Of a stretch of 64,000 bases of DNA, positions 34,965 to 47,500 are shown in pieces; within the stretch, counting starts at the first letter, position 1, and each line of letters opens with the position of its first letter. Position numbers and translations under genes: made by a program. The notes under the pieces are model-generated. The model did no database searches, was not told where the DNA came from, and worked only from the letters and a program-made list of their open reading frames with translations. Source of the DNA: Volvox africanus (taxonomy: Eukaryota > Chlorophyta > Chlorophyceae > Chlamydomonadales > Volvocaceae); contig BSDZ01000013.1 in assembly GCA_030268105.1 (NCBI GenBank), forward strand, positions 2,957,001 through 3,021,000, in the 5' to 3' direction.

Positions 34965-37081
34965 GGGGGCTTCGCCCGGCCGGAGTCCCGACAGCAAACT
35001 GCCCAGCCTGCGCCGAAAGCGTCGTGATATCCACGTGTCTGGTCACGCCATAAGCAAGGATAGGCACGCCATTGCTAATTTGAATGTTTAAGTCCTAGCA
35101 GTATAATATTTTTTATCAATATCTTGCGGCCCATGACGGGGCTGTCGGTCGGGTAGTGGTCACACGTCCAAGGAAGACAATTTGATGCGCGCTGGAATTC
35201 AAACCAGACTCTTATACAAGCTTACCGTCCAAAGAAGGCGCGTGGCACGATGCGAGCGTGTCCTTGGAGTTGTGGCTGGCGAGCTGTAATAGAACCACGG
35301 AATATCTGCATGAATATCTCCTAAGTAGCTAAAGGGTAATACCAATTCAATCAGATATCCTGGTCTTTAGTATATATAAATAGCCCGAAACTGCAGCATG
35401 CCTGTCGGGGGGCTGTTGACGCATTATGTGCGGCCTACTTCGCCTCGTTGTTGGCGAGGGCCATTCTCTTCTTCCCTCGCAACATCCAAGATCGCACGAA
35501 ACCGCATATGATTAAATACTCCATTTCGAATATGCCCGTGATACTTTTGTACGCATGCCTGGGACAGATCGCGACGTTTGGTGGCGTGTCCTAGTAATCA
35601 CATTGTATGCGTCTTACGGCACAACATTTCTGGGCAGCAGGTAGCCCAGTGGTTGATGAAACATCTGGGGGACCGTTTCACAAATGACGAACCCGAAACG
35701 AGCCAGTTACATAACGTTAATGGCCCCGAGACCGGGTTTGTAACGAACCCACGATACGATATGGAGGACCGAGACCAGGTATGCTCGTTACAGGGTAAGC
35801 CAGTACGAGGCATGCCATGATTTGTTGCAGGTTAGCAATCCACTGGCGCCTCATTTCTCGTCATTCCTAGTCGCGCACCATACAAATATTTGGACAGGGA
35901 AAACACTTCCCCGCCCGTCCTAATCAATTACCACGGCTTCGTGGCAAACCTCATGCACCCGCCCCACTTTGCAGCAAACAAGCCACCTTCGACTCCTGCC
36001 GTCACATCGGCTCCTGCCGATGTGACGGCGTGCGATAACGCTGCCAGTGTCGCAGGTCCCATTCACCTTAACAACACTCTCTACAGCCGCAATCCCAAAA
36101 CGGATCCGTTTTTTTCTGGAATGCGCACGGGCTGTTTCACAAAGCACAGGCACCGAATAACAAGCCACTGACCCGTTGTAAACACTGAACTCGCCAGCAC
36201 TCCTCTCATTCCGCGTCGGCAGGGGTAGCACCGGCCCCTTCCCTCCTCCCAATGCGGCCAGTTCAAGACGTATGAATTCTACCGAGCGAAGCAATGCTTA
36301 GCGAAGCTGTTGTGACCTTCGAGAGACATGTGCAATATTAGTAACGCAATTGCGAACAAATGGATAGACGGGGTGGACATAAGCCCCACTTTTGCGTCAC
36401 CGGACACTTCCACAGCGTTGCAGGCATGTGTACCACCAAGCACAAGGCCGGCAAAAGCGTGAAACATTCGGCGCTGTATGAGATGCTAGATGCAAAGCTT
36501 CTGCTCCGCTCGTCTGAATGCTTAATGCAATCTGTAATGCAAGAGACTAGATCCTTTAGACCGCGCTGCTGCTTATGCCGAGCCGGTCAATGGCCCGGTT
36601 GTTGCAGCCTCATGTCCTGTTTGCCTAGCCTGGGCTCTGTTGACGCCATGGCCAGTCACCGTGCTTGGTGTTCTGTCGCCCTCGTTTCCCCCTCGCCGAT
36701 GCCACGACACGCCACCAAAGCCCTTGGCCACGCAGGCCATGGACGCTCGAAAACTGCCAGACAATGCCCAGCCACAACGGCCGCACCATCGAGACGGTTA
36801 ACCAAACCATACCAAAACCGCAGCACCTTACGACTCCGCACGCTGCGCCCGAAGTTTGCTGCTGCTGCTGCTGCTGCCGAGAAAGCCGACAGGCATTCAA
36901 GCTTCGATGTACGACTCCCAGAATGCCGTAAGGCCAGGCCTCTGCGAGGTGATGTCCACTGCGCGGATGCGCGCTCTCCGTGCAGCTGCCCGATGAAGTA
37001 GCAGCGGCTCCAAAGCCCGGGATTCAGACAGTGCTGTCGGCTATAGACCGCCCTTCACCTGGCCAGATAACTACACCGGAT
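34965..37081. other. Intergenic region between dehydrogenase start and GDT1-like gene end
   Basis: About 2.1 kb with no recognised exon. It contains a perfect 13-bp-stem inverted repeat at 35998-36029. Several open frames exist on both strands (for example near 36279-36467 with a hydrophobic stretch, and 36360-37001), but none shows a known domain, conserved-looking motif or splice support. Confidence 0.45.
35998..36029. repeat. Perfect inverted repeat, 13-bp stem, 6-nt loop
   Basis: GCCGTCACATCGG, loop CTCCTG, then CCGATGTGACGGC. The arms are exactly complementary. It lies in non-coding DNA about 1 kb from either gene. Confidence 0.85.
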
Positions 37082-38755
37082 TTACGGTCCTGTCCAAAGC
37101 GCATGCGCGCCGAACAGCAGGAACATGACGCCACCGAAAATCTGCGACAAACAGCAAAGGTGTAGGAAGTCGTCGCGGTTCTTTACAGAGGAGGCACGCA
37201 AACAGGCTCGAACGGACGACCTAATGAAGAGAATTTGATCCGTGATGCGATGCGCACTTCTGATTCCATACCTGCTTGTCCTGGTGACCGCCAGCCTGCG
37301 CGGCTATTACTCGCCTTTCATGGCCAGACGCAGGTCACCACCCACCATCAAGCACGGGCCGTATGCCAACGCAACAAAAGTGCTTGGGTCTCCCCATATC
37401 CCCTCCCACATTAGAAGGCAGGGTTTACAGGAAGGGTTACAAGGATACTATTTGCCACCCCATGCTTAAGAACCAAGTTCAGACAAGTTCTATACTTAGC
37501 TGTCCATCAAATGCGCTTAAACGGCGGACCGAGATCCCCCGAAGGTACAATAATCTTATCCCCCCAGGTTACACTCTCCAGCCCCATCGACACGTGCTCG
37601 GTAGGTCACAGCACACACACCGTATAATTCCACATAACTTACCGCGACGGTATGCTCATTGATGTGGGTTGCCAGGTGGCGTCCGCCGACGACAGCGGCG
37701 CCCGTACATGCGCTGTGCCCAAGAATACCGCCAATAGTCACTCCTATTACATCCTCTGAGGCAGCCAGGCTGATGACATGTGGGTGAGGGCATTACAAAA
37801 GTAGCACGAACCCATGATTCAGTAAGGAAATTCATAATGAAACCAGCAATGCCAGAGGATTCTGACCTGGGGACCTGTACGAACAGGTCGTGGCAACAGC
37901 GCGCAGATGTACAAAAACTTTGTCATAATACTTGGCTCAACTAGAGGTATTTCGCTTTTGTTCAGCGAGATCATACCCGGCTCAAAGACGCCGTGGCACT
38001 CACCCGATCGTGGCTATTTGGCTGCGGTCGCCCCACTCCGCGAGAAAGGTGAGCGTGAAAGACTTCAGGAATATCTGGGAAAAGATCATGCCCAGCAGCG
38101 CTACCATGAAGTTGGTCTTGCGTTTCTCCAATTCTTTCATGTCTTTCCCCGTGCTCTTGCTCTTGTTCATATCGCTCAGCTCATGCTCCACTTGCTCAAG
38201 CTCTGACTCCTCACCCTGCATATGTACAAGCTTTTACGCATATACGAACATTTTTGCCTAGAGTCCCAAAACCTGTATCGCACCTCATCCTTCTTAAAGA
38301 AAGCATCGTAAAGCGTTTTTAAGCCGAAAAAGAAGAAAAGGGCGACTGCTGCGTAGTGCGTGTACACTTTCGAAATCTGGCGGAAGGCAATAAAGGCGCG
38401 GATTAGAGCACGCCATGATTGGCGCCACCAACAGCAATACGCACCAAATTGGGAGCCGCCCAGCCCAATGCAGCTGACAGAACCGTCATTGCAGCTAGGG
38501 CACCCATGGCGCCTGCAAAGACCTGCAATATATGAAGGGGGAGACAAGTCGGTTGGGAGCCATCTCACTGAGCGTTAGGGCTGAGCAGCGCTCGATGTTT
38601 ACCGTCATCCTGGGGTTCCGCATCGCCATGATTGCTGCGATGAAGAATGTCTTGTCTCCGATTTCAGACGCCAAGATAACCCCAAAAGACTTAGCGAGAC
38701 CAATAAGAAATTTATTATGTAGCAGCGGCGCCATGGCTGCAGATATTGTTGACAT
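37082..38755 (-). CDS. GDT1/TMEM165-family cation transporter
   Basis: Membrane transporter of the UPF0016/GDT1 family, known in yeast, animals and plants to move manganese and calcium, often in the Golgi. Six exons (38603-38755, 38445-38522, 38284-38376, 38004-38215, 37643-37769, 37082-37141) join in frame to 240 residues. Both family signatures are intact: EIGDKT at 31-36 and EWGDRS at 168-173, each in a hydrophobic repeat. Other marks are AALGWAAPNLISKVYTHYA, ALFFFFGLKTLYDAF, GGILGHSACTGAAVVGGRHL and the ending IFGGVMFLLFGAHALW. A charged loop (about 109-142) separates the two halves. There is no long plastid transit peptide, so a Golgi or other endomembrane location is more likely than chloroplast PAM71; that is inference. 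Confidence 0.95.
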
Positions 38756-39061
38756 CTTAAACTATTCACTTGTTAACACAGAAAAGAATCATTAAGCAAT
38801 ACAGCAACCAGGGTCATACTGACAAAGTAGAGCAACAAAGAATGTCGTACGACGCCGATTTGGGCGCCGTGATTATATTACAAGGTTGCAACAAACGCAG
38901 TGCATTGCACATGTTGGAACAAATGAATTACTTTTTAAAATGATAGCTATAAGTGCTGCAACTTAATGCAGCTTGCGTCCTGATCAAAAGCTAGGTAGCC
39001 TTTTTCCTTGTCTAATTGCTCCTGAGGATACGCCCATTGAGCTTTATTACTACTATCTGTA
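38756..39061. promoter_or_regulatory. Putative divergent promoter region
   Basis: A gap of only 306 bp lies between the GDT1-like start (minus) and the predicted uS15 start (plus). It is AT-rich with no named element recognised. The uS15 first exon is itself less certain. Confidence 0.35.
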
Positions 39062-42000
39062 ATGGTAACGTTGCTGGTTGGTCGCCTGGTCTCGGGGCTC
39101 GGTGTCTCATCGAAAGCAGCGGCGCTGTCCCTTACGCGGCAAGCCTCTTGCGATGTTCCTGCGCCCACTGCTCTCCTCTGTCTTTCATCCAGCGCGTGGC
39201 AGCGCTGGCCAGATTCTAATTACGGTGAGCTTGCCCCTTTCCGCCTGGCCCCACCTGGTCCAATACCCCACACCCGCCACTACATTACCAGTTTGCAATC
39301 GGATGCTCCGCCCGTCTATGCTCCTTATCCACATTCCCCCGTTGAAGTGCCCCTCCTGTTCGTACGGTCGCGCTGTGCATAAAGCACAGCCCACAGTGAA
39401 CCTTCAATCGCATGCTGACATGACACATCCCCACTCAACGTCCCAAACCCAGTTCTGGGATGTGTTTTCTCTACTGCCGCCGCAACCTCATCAACCCCGT
39501 CATCCTCCTTCACAAGCTCAGCTGCGGCGGCGCTTCATGAGCCAGCCACAGCCCGCGCCGCGGGATGTCCCAGCCAATCATTCGCCACCATAGCCAGTGC
39601 TGCCACAGATAGCACCGGAAAGGCCGCCTCCACCAACAGCTTCACCCGAGCGTCATCAGCTGCATCGCCGGCAGCACGCTCTGGCTCGTTCGTTGGCACC
39701 TCTACGCCGGATAGCAGTTCCGCAACTGCGGCAGCAGGAGCTGGTACCGGTGCCAATGCCGGTGTCGACATGAATCCTTGGAGCCCGCTTGCGGAGCGCA
39801 AGCCCGACCTCGTGGAGAAGGTATGCGGTACGGACTCTCTGGCTGGTTGGATTCACTAGGCAGCGGCCTGCCTTAAGTGGTTCCTAGATCTACGCATGAG
39901 GCATGTGACGCGAGGGCGCATGGGGTAAATGGGGTGCTGCCTGAGTGCTTGGTCCTGCCTGCCTGGACACTGCGGGTGCCGCTGGGCGAGTGTCACTGGG
40001 CAACTCCGTTCTTTTGTGGCCGTGAAGTCCTTGCGGCTAGCACGGCATGCGCCATTCTGCAAATCCAAAGTTCCCTTTATCCAGTGATATTTATATCTGG
40101 TATCATATGGACAGTTTATGCGTTGCATTCCTCACCGCTGCCGCCCCTGCTGCTTTCCGCTGCCGGCCGCCTTGCTCCCCGCTTTCCATGTGCAGCTCCT
40201 ATCTCTTGACATGTGCAGTTCGGGGCAACGGCGGCAGGCGGAGCGGCAGGACGTGCTTCGCGACTTCCAACGCCATCCCGCAGATACTGGCTCACCACCC
40301 GTCATGAGTGAGCTCTGCGTCTGTCTGTCTGTCCCACTCAGGCATCTTGACTTTTGGAGTATCTGCTGAACAGCCCTCGTTGGGCTTTGGCGCAACGGAC
40401 GGGAAGAAACCTACGATACCAGAAAGGGGAGAAGTGCAAGAGGGAGTTTACAAATGACGCCGCCGTAAGAGGGTCTCTTTTCACTGGTCCGGCGTCGCAG
40501 GCCAGGGAGGGACTAAGACGTGCCGGGGCTTAAGGGTTTCGATGGGATCCATCCGTCTCGTCTGCTGTGGCCTTTCCAAGGCACTGCACGGCATGGAGTG
40601 AGCTGAACGCCTAGAGCTACGTCGGGGCGCACCGGCGTCCTGGATCAACAGGGTGCGGCCGTATGGCTGGGTGGTTTTGCTGATCCGACTTAAAATTACT
40701 TTGTGCTAATCTTGCGCCCTCACGCCATTCCGCCACCATCTCACATGCAGTTGCGATGTGGACGCACCGAGTTCGGTCGCTGGTGCGTGTGTTCGATTCC
40801 GCCCGGAAACAGTTGCCGTCAATAAGGTGAAAAGTTCGGTCCAGTGGGGCTCCGCGGGTGTAGGGCCGGTGATTGTCGTGGGATTTCGCGAAGCGTGGGT
40901 ATGCGGAGCTTGTTCGTCAGGTGCGGGGTCTGCGTTGGGAGGAGGCTTGCGGAGATGTCCTGGGGCCATGTCCTGAAGAGCTGTAAGGAGCTGTGAGGGA
41001 TTGAGAGCTTCTCCAGGTAAGTCTTCGTTGTCAGCCTTGTGGCAAGGCTGACGGATGCGGATCGCTAATTGCCATCATGCATTGGACAACAGGTGCTGTC
41101 TTTGCTGAGGCTGATCCGAATGTTCGTGTTGGATCAATGCTGTGGAGCCCAAACTAGGCAAGGCATATCTTCCCTCACCTCTTGGTGCTGGCGGAGGTCG
41201 AACCGTCGGGGCTGAGCTCTGTAGCTTCATGAGCCCGTGGTCCTGCCGGTCTCTCGGGCCGTGCCGGTCGATAACATGAAGGCCTCCGTCCGAGATCCCG
41301 TACTGTCGGTCGTCGATAAACCCGATGCTTTGCGTTTCATATCAGTTGCAAACAACATGAGTCATTTCTCGCAGTACGAAGCGAAGCAGAGACACCACTC
41401 GCCACGCATACTTAACTCTCTTATATGACTCAGGCAGCTGGAGATGCTGGTCAACAAGCGTCGCCGCATGCTGACGTGGCTGCGTCGTACCGACTTCGAG
41501 TCCTATTCGTACACCATTTCCAAGCTTGGCCTGAGGGACATCTACGTGCCTACGGTATGGTGTGAGTGTATGTACAACAGTGTATTCACTCCCGGCCAAG
41601 AACAATCTGGAGACATGCGTGCAGAGTGACATGCGTGCAGAGTGGTTGTATAAAGCTCGTGTAAAAGTTGTTGTTGGTGCTGCTGCTGTTGCTGCGAGAA
41701 GGCCTGCCTGCAAAGTTACATCTGCACATTGCTGCAAGAATGGAATGCGGGGGCGTGTCCCATTGAACTGCCTGAATGCTTACCTTGAATGGCTTTGCAC
41801 AGGGCGGGGCGAACCGCTACCGGGAGGGCACGCGCTCCAGTGACCCGGTGGACGAACAGATCAATCGACTGAGATTCAACTTCCACACAAAATACCGCCA
41901 GGTGGGTTTTCCTTTCAACCAGGCCGCTTGGAAAGGGAGGGGGTGATACCTTGTATGTCGTGTGTCAGATTCGCCGTTTTCGGCTGCATGGCAACACCGC

Positions 42001-42522
42001 ATACGGCTGGTACTGGAATGTGAAGAATCGCATGTTCGGGCACGGGAATGTGAAAAATCGCATCACGGGCTTAGCCCGTGAGGGGGGATGACAATATCAC
42101 TTTTACGAATGGAAGGATAAATGATACCTCAGTTCGTTGGCGATAGAGATCAGGCAGAGATCAAACCGACAACCGGGATCAGCAGGGCGGAGTGCAATCA
42201 GGCCGAGGGGAGCCGGGGAGGGCGTATTAGCATGTGTCCATGGCGGATTGCCTATGTGACGGTTCTAAATGTAGTACAATGTGTTGTTGACGTTCTTCTG
42301 GGTATCTCAACTCTTCAACACAATTAACTGTCGCCGTCACCCGGTTTCCCAAAGGGCAAGACCAGCATGTGGTACCGGCTACGTCCCAAGCTGGTGACGG
42401 AGGACCCGGCGCTGCAGTCTGCCGACGCCGCGGCGGCGGTGGAGGACCGCCAGCGGCGGCAGCAACGGAGGGAGGTGGCGGCGCAGCAGCGCATGGCAGC
42501 GGAGCAAGAGCAAAGGAAATGA
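39062..42522 (+). CDS. Organellar ribosomal protein uS15, gene model incomplete
   Basis: Small-subunit ribosomal protein S15 (uS15) with an organellar targeting extension. Recognised exons: 39062-39224 and 39453-39820 (targeting/linker region ending NPWSPLAERKPDLVEK), 40238-40307 (AERQDVLRDFQRHPADTGSP), 41434-41554 (QLEMLVNKRRRMLTWL, then SKLGLRDIY), 41803-41901 (NRYREGTRSSDPVDEQINRL) and 42355-42522 (a basic, Gln-rich tail). Compared with bacterial S15, about 27 residues are missing between the third and fourth of these, covering VALLT to HHSRR; I could not find that exon in 40308-41433. The start at 39062 fits splice phase but is a guess. Mitochondrial or plastid location cannot be decided; the C-terminal extension is longer than in bacterial S15. 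A possible TGTAA is at 43056. Confidence 0.75.
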
Positions 42523-44513
42523 GGGACCGTGGAGAAGAGAGAGAGAAAGGTTGGCAAGGGTGAGGAGGGAAGACGACCAACGAATGCGTTTCCAAACCCC
42601 AGGCGCTACTTCTACTGCTACTGCTCCCTTGGCTGCGTGCACCTGCTGTTCTCACGTGCGCGTGTATAATATGTATGTGTATATGGGGGGAGGGTGTTCT
42701 CCTGTTTCACCCGCCGCATTAATGCTTTGCCGTGTGCAGCAGTTGTGGGATAAGTCCCGAATGCCCCCGTGTGTAGATTTCTGCATCCATTGTGGCATCG
42801 GGTCCTCAGCTCCATGTGGGTTATATCCTAGTTTGGCGGAGGAAGATGTGGAGGTCTTGAGATGTGGAGGGCGCACCAGAGCTGTTTTGAGTATTCGGCC
42901 ATTGTAGCATGTCTCGGGAGAGGAACAGGGGCCCCCTGGGAGAGTCGTGGTGTCCTGACCGCTACCTGGTGTTGACATACGCATGCTGGCGCTGGCGGGT
43001 GATGTCAGATATGAGGGTTCAAATTACATGGAATGTGCGCGGATCGCCTGCCGGTTGTAAGACATGCGTGCACCGCCCTTGCGTGAGTGTATGTATGTGT
43101 GTATGCGCCACTTGTAAAAAAACCATTTGGACGGTCGCCGCACGTGCATGAATGTATCAGCATGGAAATATTTGGTGCGACTGTGGATATGTTCTGCATC
43201 TGACCTACGAAATATTGCATGACAGCTTGGGGCCCAGGCGTCCCCGATATGTGTGGTCAACTGGCGATGTGGGGGAGAACTGAATGTGCGCAGCGGAGGT
43301 TAACGCGAAGATGACCAGGGACATCAGGAAAGTTCACACACCCTCACACGCTGATCGGTCTGACAGGTGGTGCTTGGTGCTTTTGCTAGAGAAAGTCCTA
43401 AAAGCTGCTACCCTCCACTTGGAGATACATCTGTGATTGTTACACGCTTTTAAAAAGAGTTCGTACGGCCCGGGCGAGCCAGGAGGCTCATAGGGCAGCG
43501 TAAAGAAGTGATTTAAGGATGAGATGGAGATATTTTCTTGATTGAGGCGTCCTGAGCTCATTTTACTATGTGATTGCATGGCAGGCTTTAAGGGTACCCT
43601 GTAATTATCGTCAAAATAGCGCACATATATGTTTAAATGTTTTTCGCCCTCGCTGATGGATAGGATATAAATTGTTCGGTGCCACATTGTTAAGGAGTCC
43701 AGTAGACAGAGTGGCAGACAGTAAAAGTGTCAAAGACTCAAAGAGCTATGAGGAAGCCTTTTGAAGTAAAAAGTACAAAGTATGAAAGGAGAAATCGAAG
43801 GAGGTTGTCCGGTTACAGTTGTAGCGGCCGTTAGCTGTAGTAAAGGCCCTTTTATAAAGGCCGGGGACAGCTAATTCCTGACATTTGCAATGGGCATGGC
43901 AAGATGAAATTTTATTCGTAATTCAAATTGATTAAGAGCCACCAGCGTGTTCGATTAAGTATATGTCGAGCGCCGTTTATCCTGGTACTGGCTGTAATAG
44001 TAACTGTGTGGTGGACAACGCCGCACCGAAGATCCCTCTGCCAGCATGCACATTCTTACACATAACTTTAGCAGATTACAGCTTCTTTTTGTCATATCTT
44101 AATTCGGCTACGAAATTATAGTTCCGTGTCCTTGATAGCGCCACGGAATGTCCAAACTTATTCCTAAGTCGCACGCTAAGTCGATTTTCTGCCTCTCTGA
44201 CAAGGATGTGAGTGAAGTGCAGTAATGATATTAATAACCAATAAGTGCGCATTGCTGCTCTCAGGCGTACTTCCGAGCGCATCGTTATTCTGTGGTGCCG
44301 GACCGCTTTGTTTGCAACACCCGTCCAAGCGCAGCGTACCCTGCAATCCCTTGTGTCACTCGCGGTTCCTTTTAGTCCTCCTACTTACAAATCAAGACTC
44401 TCAAGTAGCAATCGGGCCTCCATACCCCATTCATCTCTCGAGTGCTTCCACCCTGCACTCCGCCTCGCTCCTGTGAACCCCCCACCTCCATGCATCTTGT
44501 TAATCTCCCACCC
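42523..44513. other. Intergenic region between uS15 and photolyase genes
   Basis: Holds the uS15 3' UTR and the photolyase promoter. No exon recognised. An open minus-strand frame at 43334-43687 (117 codons) has no recognisable domain. The last few hundred bases before 44514 could contain an earlier photolyase exon. Confidence 0.4.
43056..43060 (+). terminator. Candidate TGTAA signal of the uS15 gene
   Basis: TGTAA occurs 534 nt after the stop at 42522. It is at the long end for a 3' UTR. Confidence 0.3.
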
Positions 44514-47500
44514 ATGCAGATCGCGGCGCTTCCCGCCGTGGAGAAACGAAATCCCAGATCTCGTAATGGGCCTCCCATGAAGCTATACGAAAAAGCGCAG
44601 GTAGGCGTTCTGTGTATTGCATGACACATGCATGCATTGCCTAATTCTGTAGAGCTTGTTTGGTTTTGTTTTTCGGTTGCGTGACCCAACGACCCAACGA
44701 CCTAAAGACCTAATGACTTAACAGCATAACTAAAGTGTTTCATCATGGGGATGTGCTCACTGAGATTGCGAAACCTGGGACGTGATGTGCCGAAAGATTT
44801 TGCTGCGGTCCCCCACTTATTGCGTATTGACGACAGTTACGTGTAACGACCTCATGTGCCACTGGCTCTTGCTCAAAGGGACCCCAGCTGGCGTTCCACA
44901 TTTACCGGTCCACACAGCCTCACACTGGACCCCCAATTGCTGTACTTTATTTCCCATACCCTGGATCCCTTGGATCCGTTGTTCCACCCCGCACCTCCCC
45001 ACCACACACACACCACCTGTCTCTCCCTTCTTGGTTGGTTTCATCGTAATCGCAATCGGAAGACCCCCCTCCCCTTTGGCGCCATTATTGCCTGACTCGT
45101 TATTCCCGGATGCAGCTGGAGGCTGCTGCTCACCGCAAGTGGGGTGGGCCCCAGGGGCTGGCGGCGGAGCAGCAAAAGAGGGAGGGACGCCGGGCAGCCA
45201 GAGCGACGACCGCCGCCACCGCCGTGGCCACGGCGGCGGCGGCGACCCTTGTCCCTACTGCCGCTGCAGCAGCAGCTACCGCCATCCGCGGATCAGCGGC
45301 AGTGGCGAGCGTCCCGTTGTCGGCTTCCCGGCTCGAATGGCTGAGGTTATCGCCGCTGGTTCTGGAGCGAATACGGGAGGTGCTGCCGCTCCTGTGTGTG
45401 ACGTCATCTGGGGCCGTTGCCGGTGTTTCGGAGCCAGCTGCAGTACCGCTTTCTTCCGGCCACCAGGCGCGGAGGTTGCCTGAGGAGGAACCACCCCTAA
45501 ATCACCAGGCTGAGATCCCCTTGGGCGTTGGATCTAGGTCTGGATTTGGATCCGAATCTGATTGCATGGCTGGAATGCGTGGAGGGCAAGACGCCGAACC
45601 CAGAGACGGGCCACGTCAATCGCTCTACCGGCGATGTCATCGGAGCAATGTGGAGCGGCAGCCACGGAGCCTGGTTTCGGAGGTGGAGGTGGTGGACCTA
45701 GCGGCCAGCAGCTCCGACGAGGAAGAGGAAGAAGAGAAGAAGGGTGGTGGTGGTGAGGAGGAGGAGGAGGAGGAAGAGGTCAACGACGAGGAGGAGGAAA
45801 TCTGGGGGAACGATCTGCGGCGCAATAGCGCTGAAGACGGCAGCAGTACTCAGCGGCTTATCAGTTGTCACGGCGACACCGGCGCCGTGACAACCGCGGG
45901 TGGTGATGTTCCGGGGCCCCAGCAGCTCATCCGCTCCAACAGCGCCTCTGTGGCTGCTGCCGTGCACGGGCCTGCTGCTTGCGCCGCCGCCGCCGCCGGC
46001 GGGGACTATGTGCTGTACTGGATGAAGGTATCGGGGCTATATTCTACAAGCCAAAACCAAAGCGGCGATTGCCTGCAGCTTTCGGCCAGCTCCAGCTCTG
46101 GTTTGGCTTCCCTAGCTCGGTTACGAGAACGCATGCGCGCCCGCATGCCCACATGTTGATGCTCGGAGTAGAGCTCCTAGTTACGCAGCCGGTGCTGGAG
46201 GTTGAGTCCCCCCATTCCTTACTTGAAGATGGCACTGCCGTCGGGATTCAGTTAAGCGGTTTTGTTTGTTGGTGAACAAGGAGAGAGACATCAGTATGAT
46301 GTTCTGGACACTTCGCTTTATCCTTGGCAGGACTCCCCCTCCTCCCCCTCCCCCTCATCCTCCCCCTCCCCCCCATCCCCCTCATCCCCCTCATCCTCCC
46401 CCTCCCCCTCATCCCCCTCATCCTCCCCCTCCCCCTCATCCCCCTCATCCTCCCCCTCCCCCTCATCCCCCTCATCCCCCCCATCCCCCTCATCCCCCTC
46501 ATCCCCCCCCTCCCCCTCATCCCCCTCATTCCCCTCATCCCCCTCATTACCCTCATCCCCCCCCTCCCCCTCATCCCCCCCCTCCCCCTCATCCCCCCCT
46601 CCCCCTCATCCCCCCCTCCCCCTCATCCCCCCCCTCCCCCTCATCCCCCTCCCCCTCATCCTCCCCCTCCCCCTCATCTCCCTCATCCCCCTCATCCCCC
46701 TCATCCCCCTCATCCCCCCCCTCCCCCTCATCCCCCCCCCTCCCCCTCATCCCCCTCATCCCCCCCCCCTCATCCCCCTCATCCCCCTCATCCCCCCCTC
46801 CCCCTCATCCCCCTCATCCCCCCCCCTCCCCCTCATCCCCCTCATCCCCCCCTCCCCCTCATTCCCCTCATCCCCCTCATCCCCCTCATCCTCCCCCTCA
46901 TCCCCTTTCAGACGGCAGTTCGGGGTCACGAGAATCCCGCACTGGACGCCGCGAGGGCCGCAGCGCAGCACCTGCACCTGCCGCTGCGGATTGCGGCGTT
47001 CGTGCAGCCCGCCTGCCAGCCGTACGTGAACCACCGGCGGGTGAAATTCCTCCTGGAGGGTACGTGGTCGGTGCTGATGACGGGGGTAGTAATGGTGGCG
47101 ATGAAAGTCGTGAGTGGTCTAAAGGCTGCTCGCTCGTAAGGGGCAGTGGCAGGCAGGAAATCCATCTTCTTCGTGCCAGTGGTTTTGGGAAGCCAGCAAC
47201 AAGACAGACCCTGAGGAAAGGTACCAGCGCCATTACGTCAGCGGTTATACGTAACCCACCTTCTCGTACCACCATGCCTGTAACTCCCGTACCCCAGGGC
47301 TTCGTGATGCACAGCGGGAGCTCCGAGACCAGGGCCTCGACTTGCTCGTCCATGTGTACAGCACAACAACCACTACCAAAGATGGGGAAAGTGACGCAAA
47401 CTCCGAAGGCGGCGGTGACGTCTTGTCCCGTGTGGATGTGTCTGGTCCGTGTTGGGAGGCCCTGCTGGCAGCTGCACGACATGCGGCGCTGGTGGTGACC

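Noticed and set aside
36279..37001. Overlapping open frames on both strands upstream of the GDT1-like gene end
   Set aside because: No domain, no splice continuity and no neighbouring exon. Composition is like the surrounding non-coding DNA.
39535..39856. Minus-strand frame with a hydrophobic segment that could be a small membrane protein
   Set aside because: The plus strand carries the targeting region and NPWSPLAERKPDLVEK exon of uS15 with fitting splice sites, so the minus frame is more likely a shadow.
40780..40800. GTTCGATTCC resembling a tRNA B box
   Set aside because: The flanking bases cannot form a T-stem or acceptor stem, and no cloverleaf could be drawn.
41069..41108. Frame reading RMRIANCHHALDNR before a GT, considered as the missing uS15 exon
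   Set aside because: A stop lies directly upstream in the same frame and no acceptor follows it.
41237..41428. Plus-strand frame containing KQRHHSPR, considered as the missing uS15 exon
   Set aside because: There is no 5' splice site after it, and a stop codon precedes the next exon in the only usable phase.
43334..43687. 117-codon minus-strand open frame
   Set aside because: No recognisable motif and no supporting exons or signals; chance frame in AT-rich intergenic DNA.
46262..47498. Long Pro/His/Ser and Pro/Leu/Ile open frames in three phases across 46.3-47.0 kb
   Set aside because: They are by-products of the CCCCTCAT minisatellite inside a photolyase intron. The flanking exons splice across it with conserved sequence on both sides.
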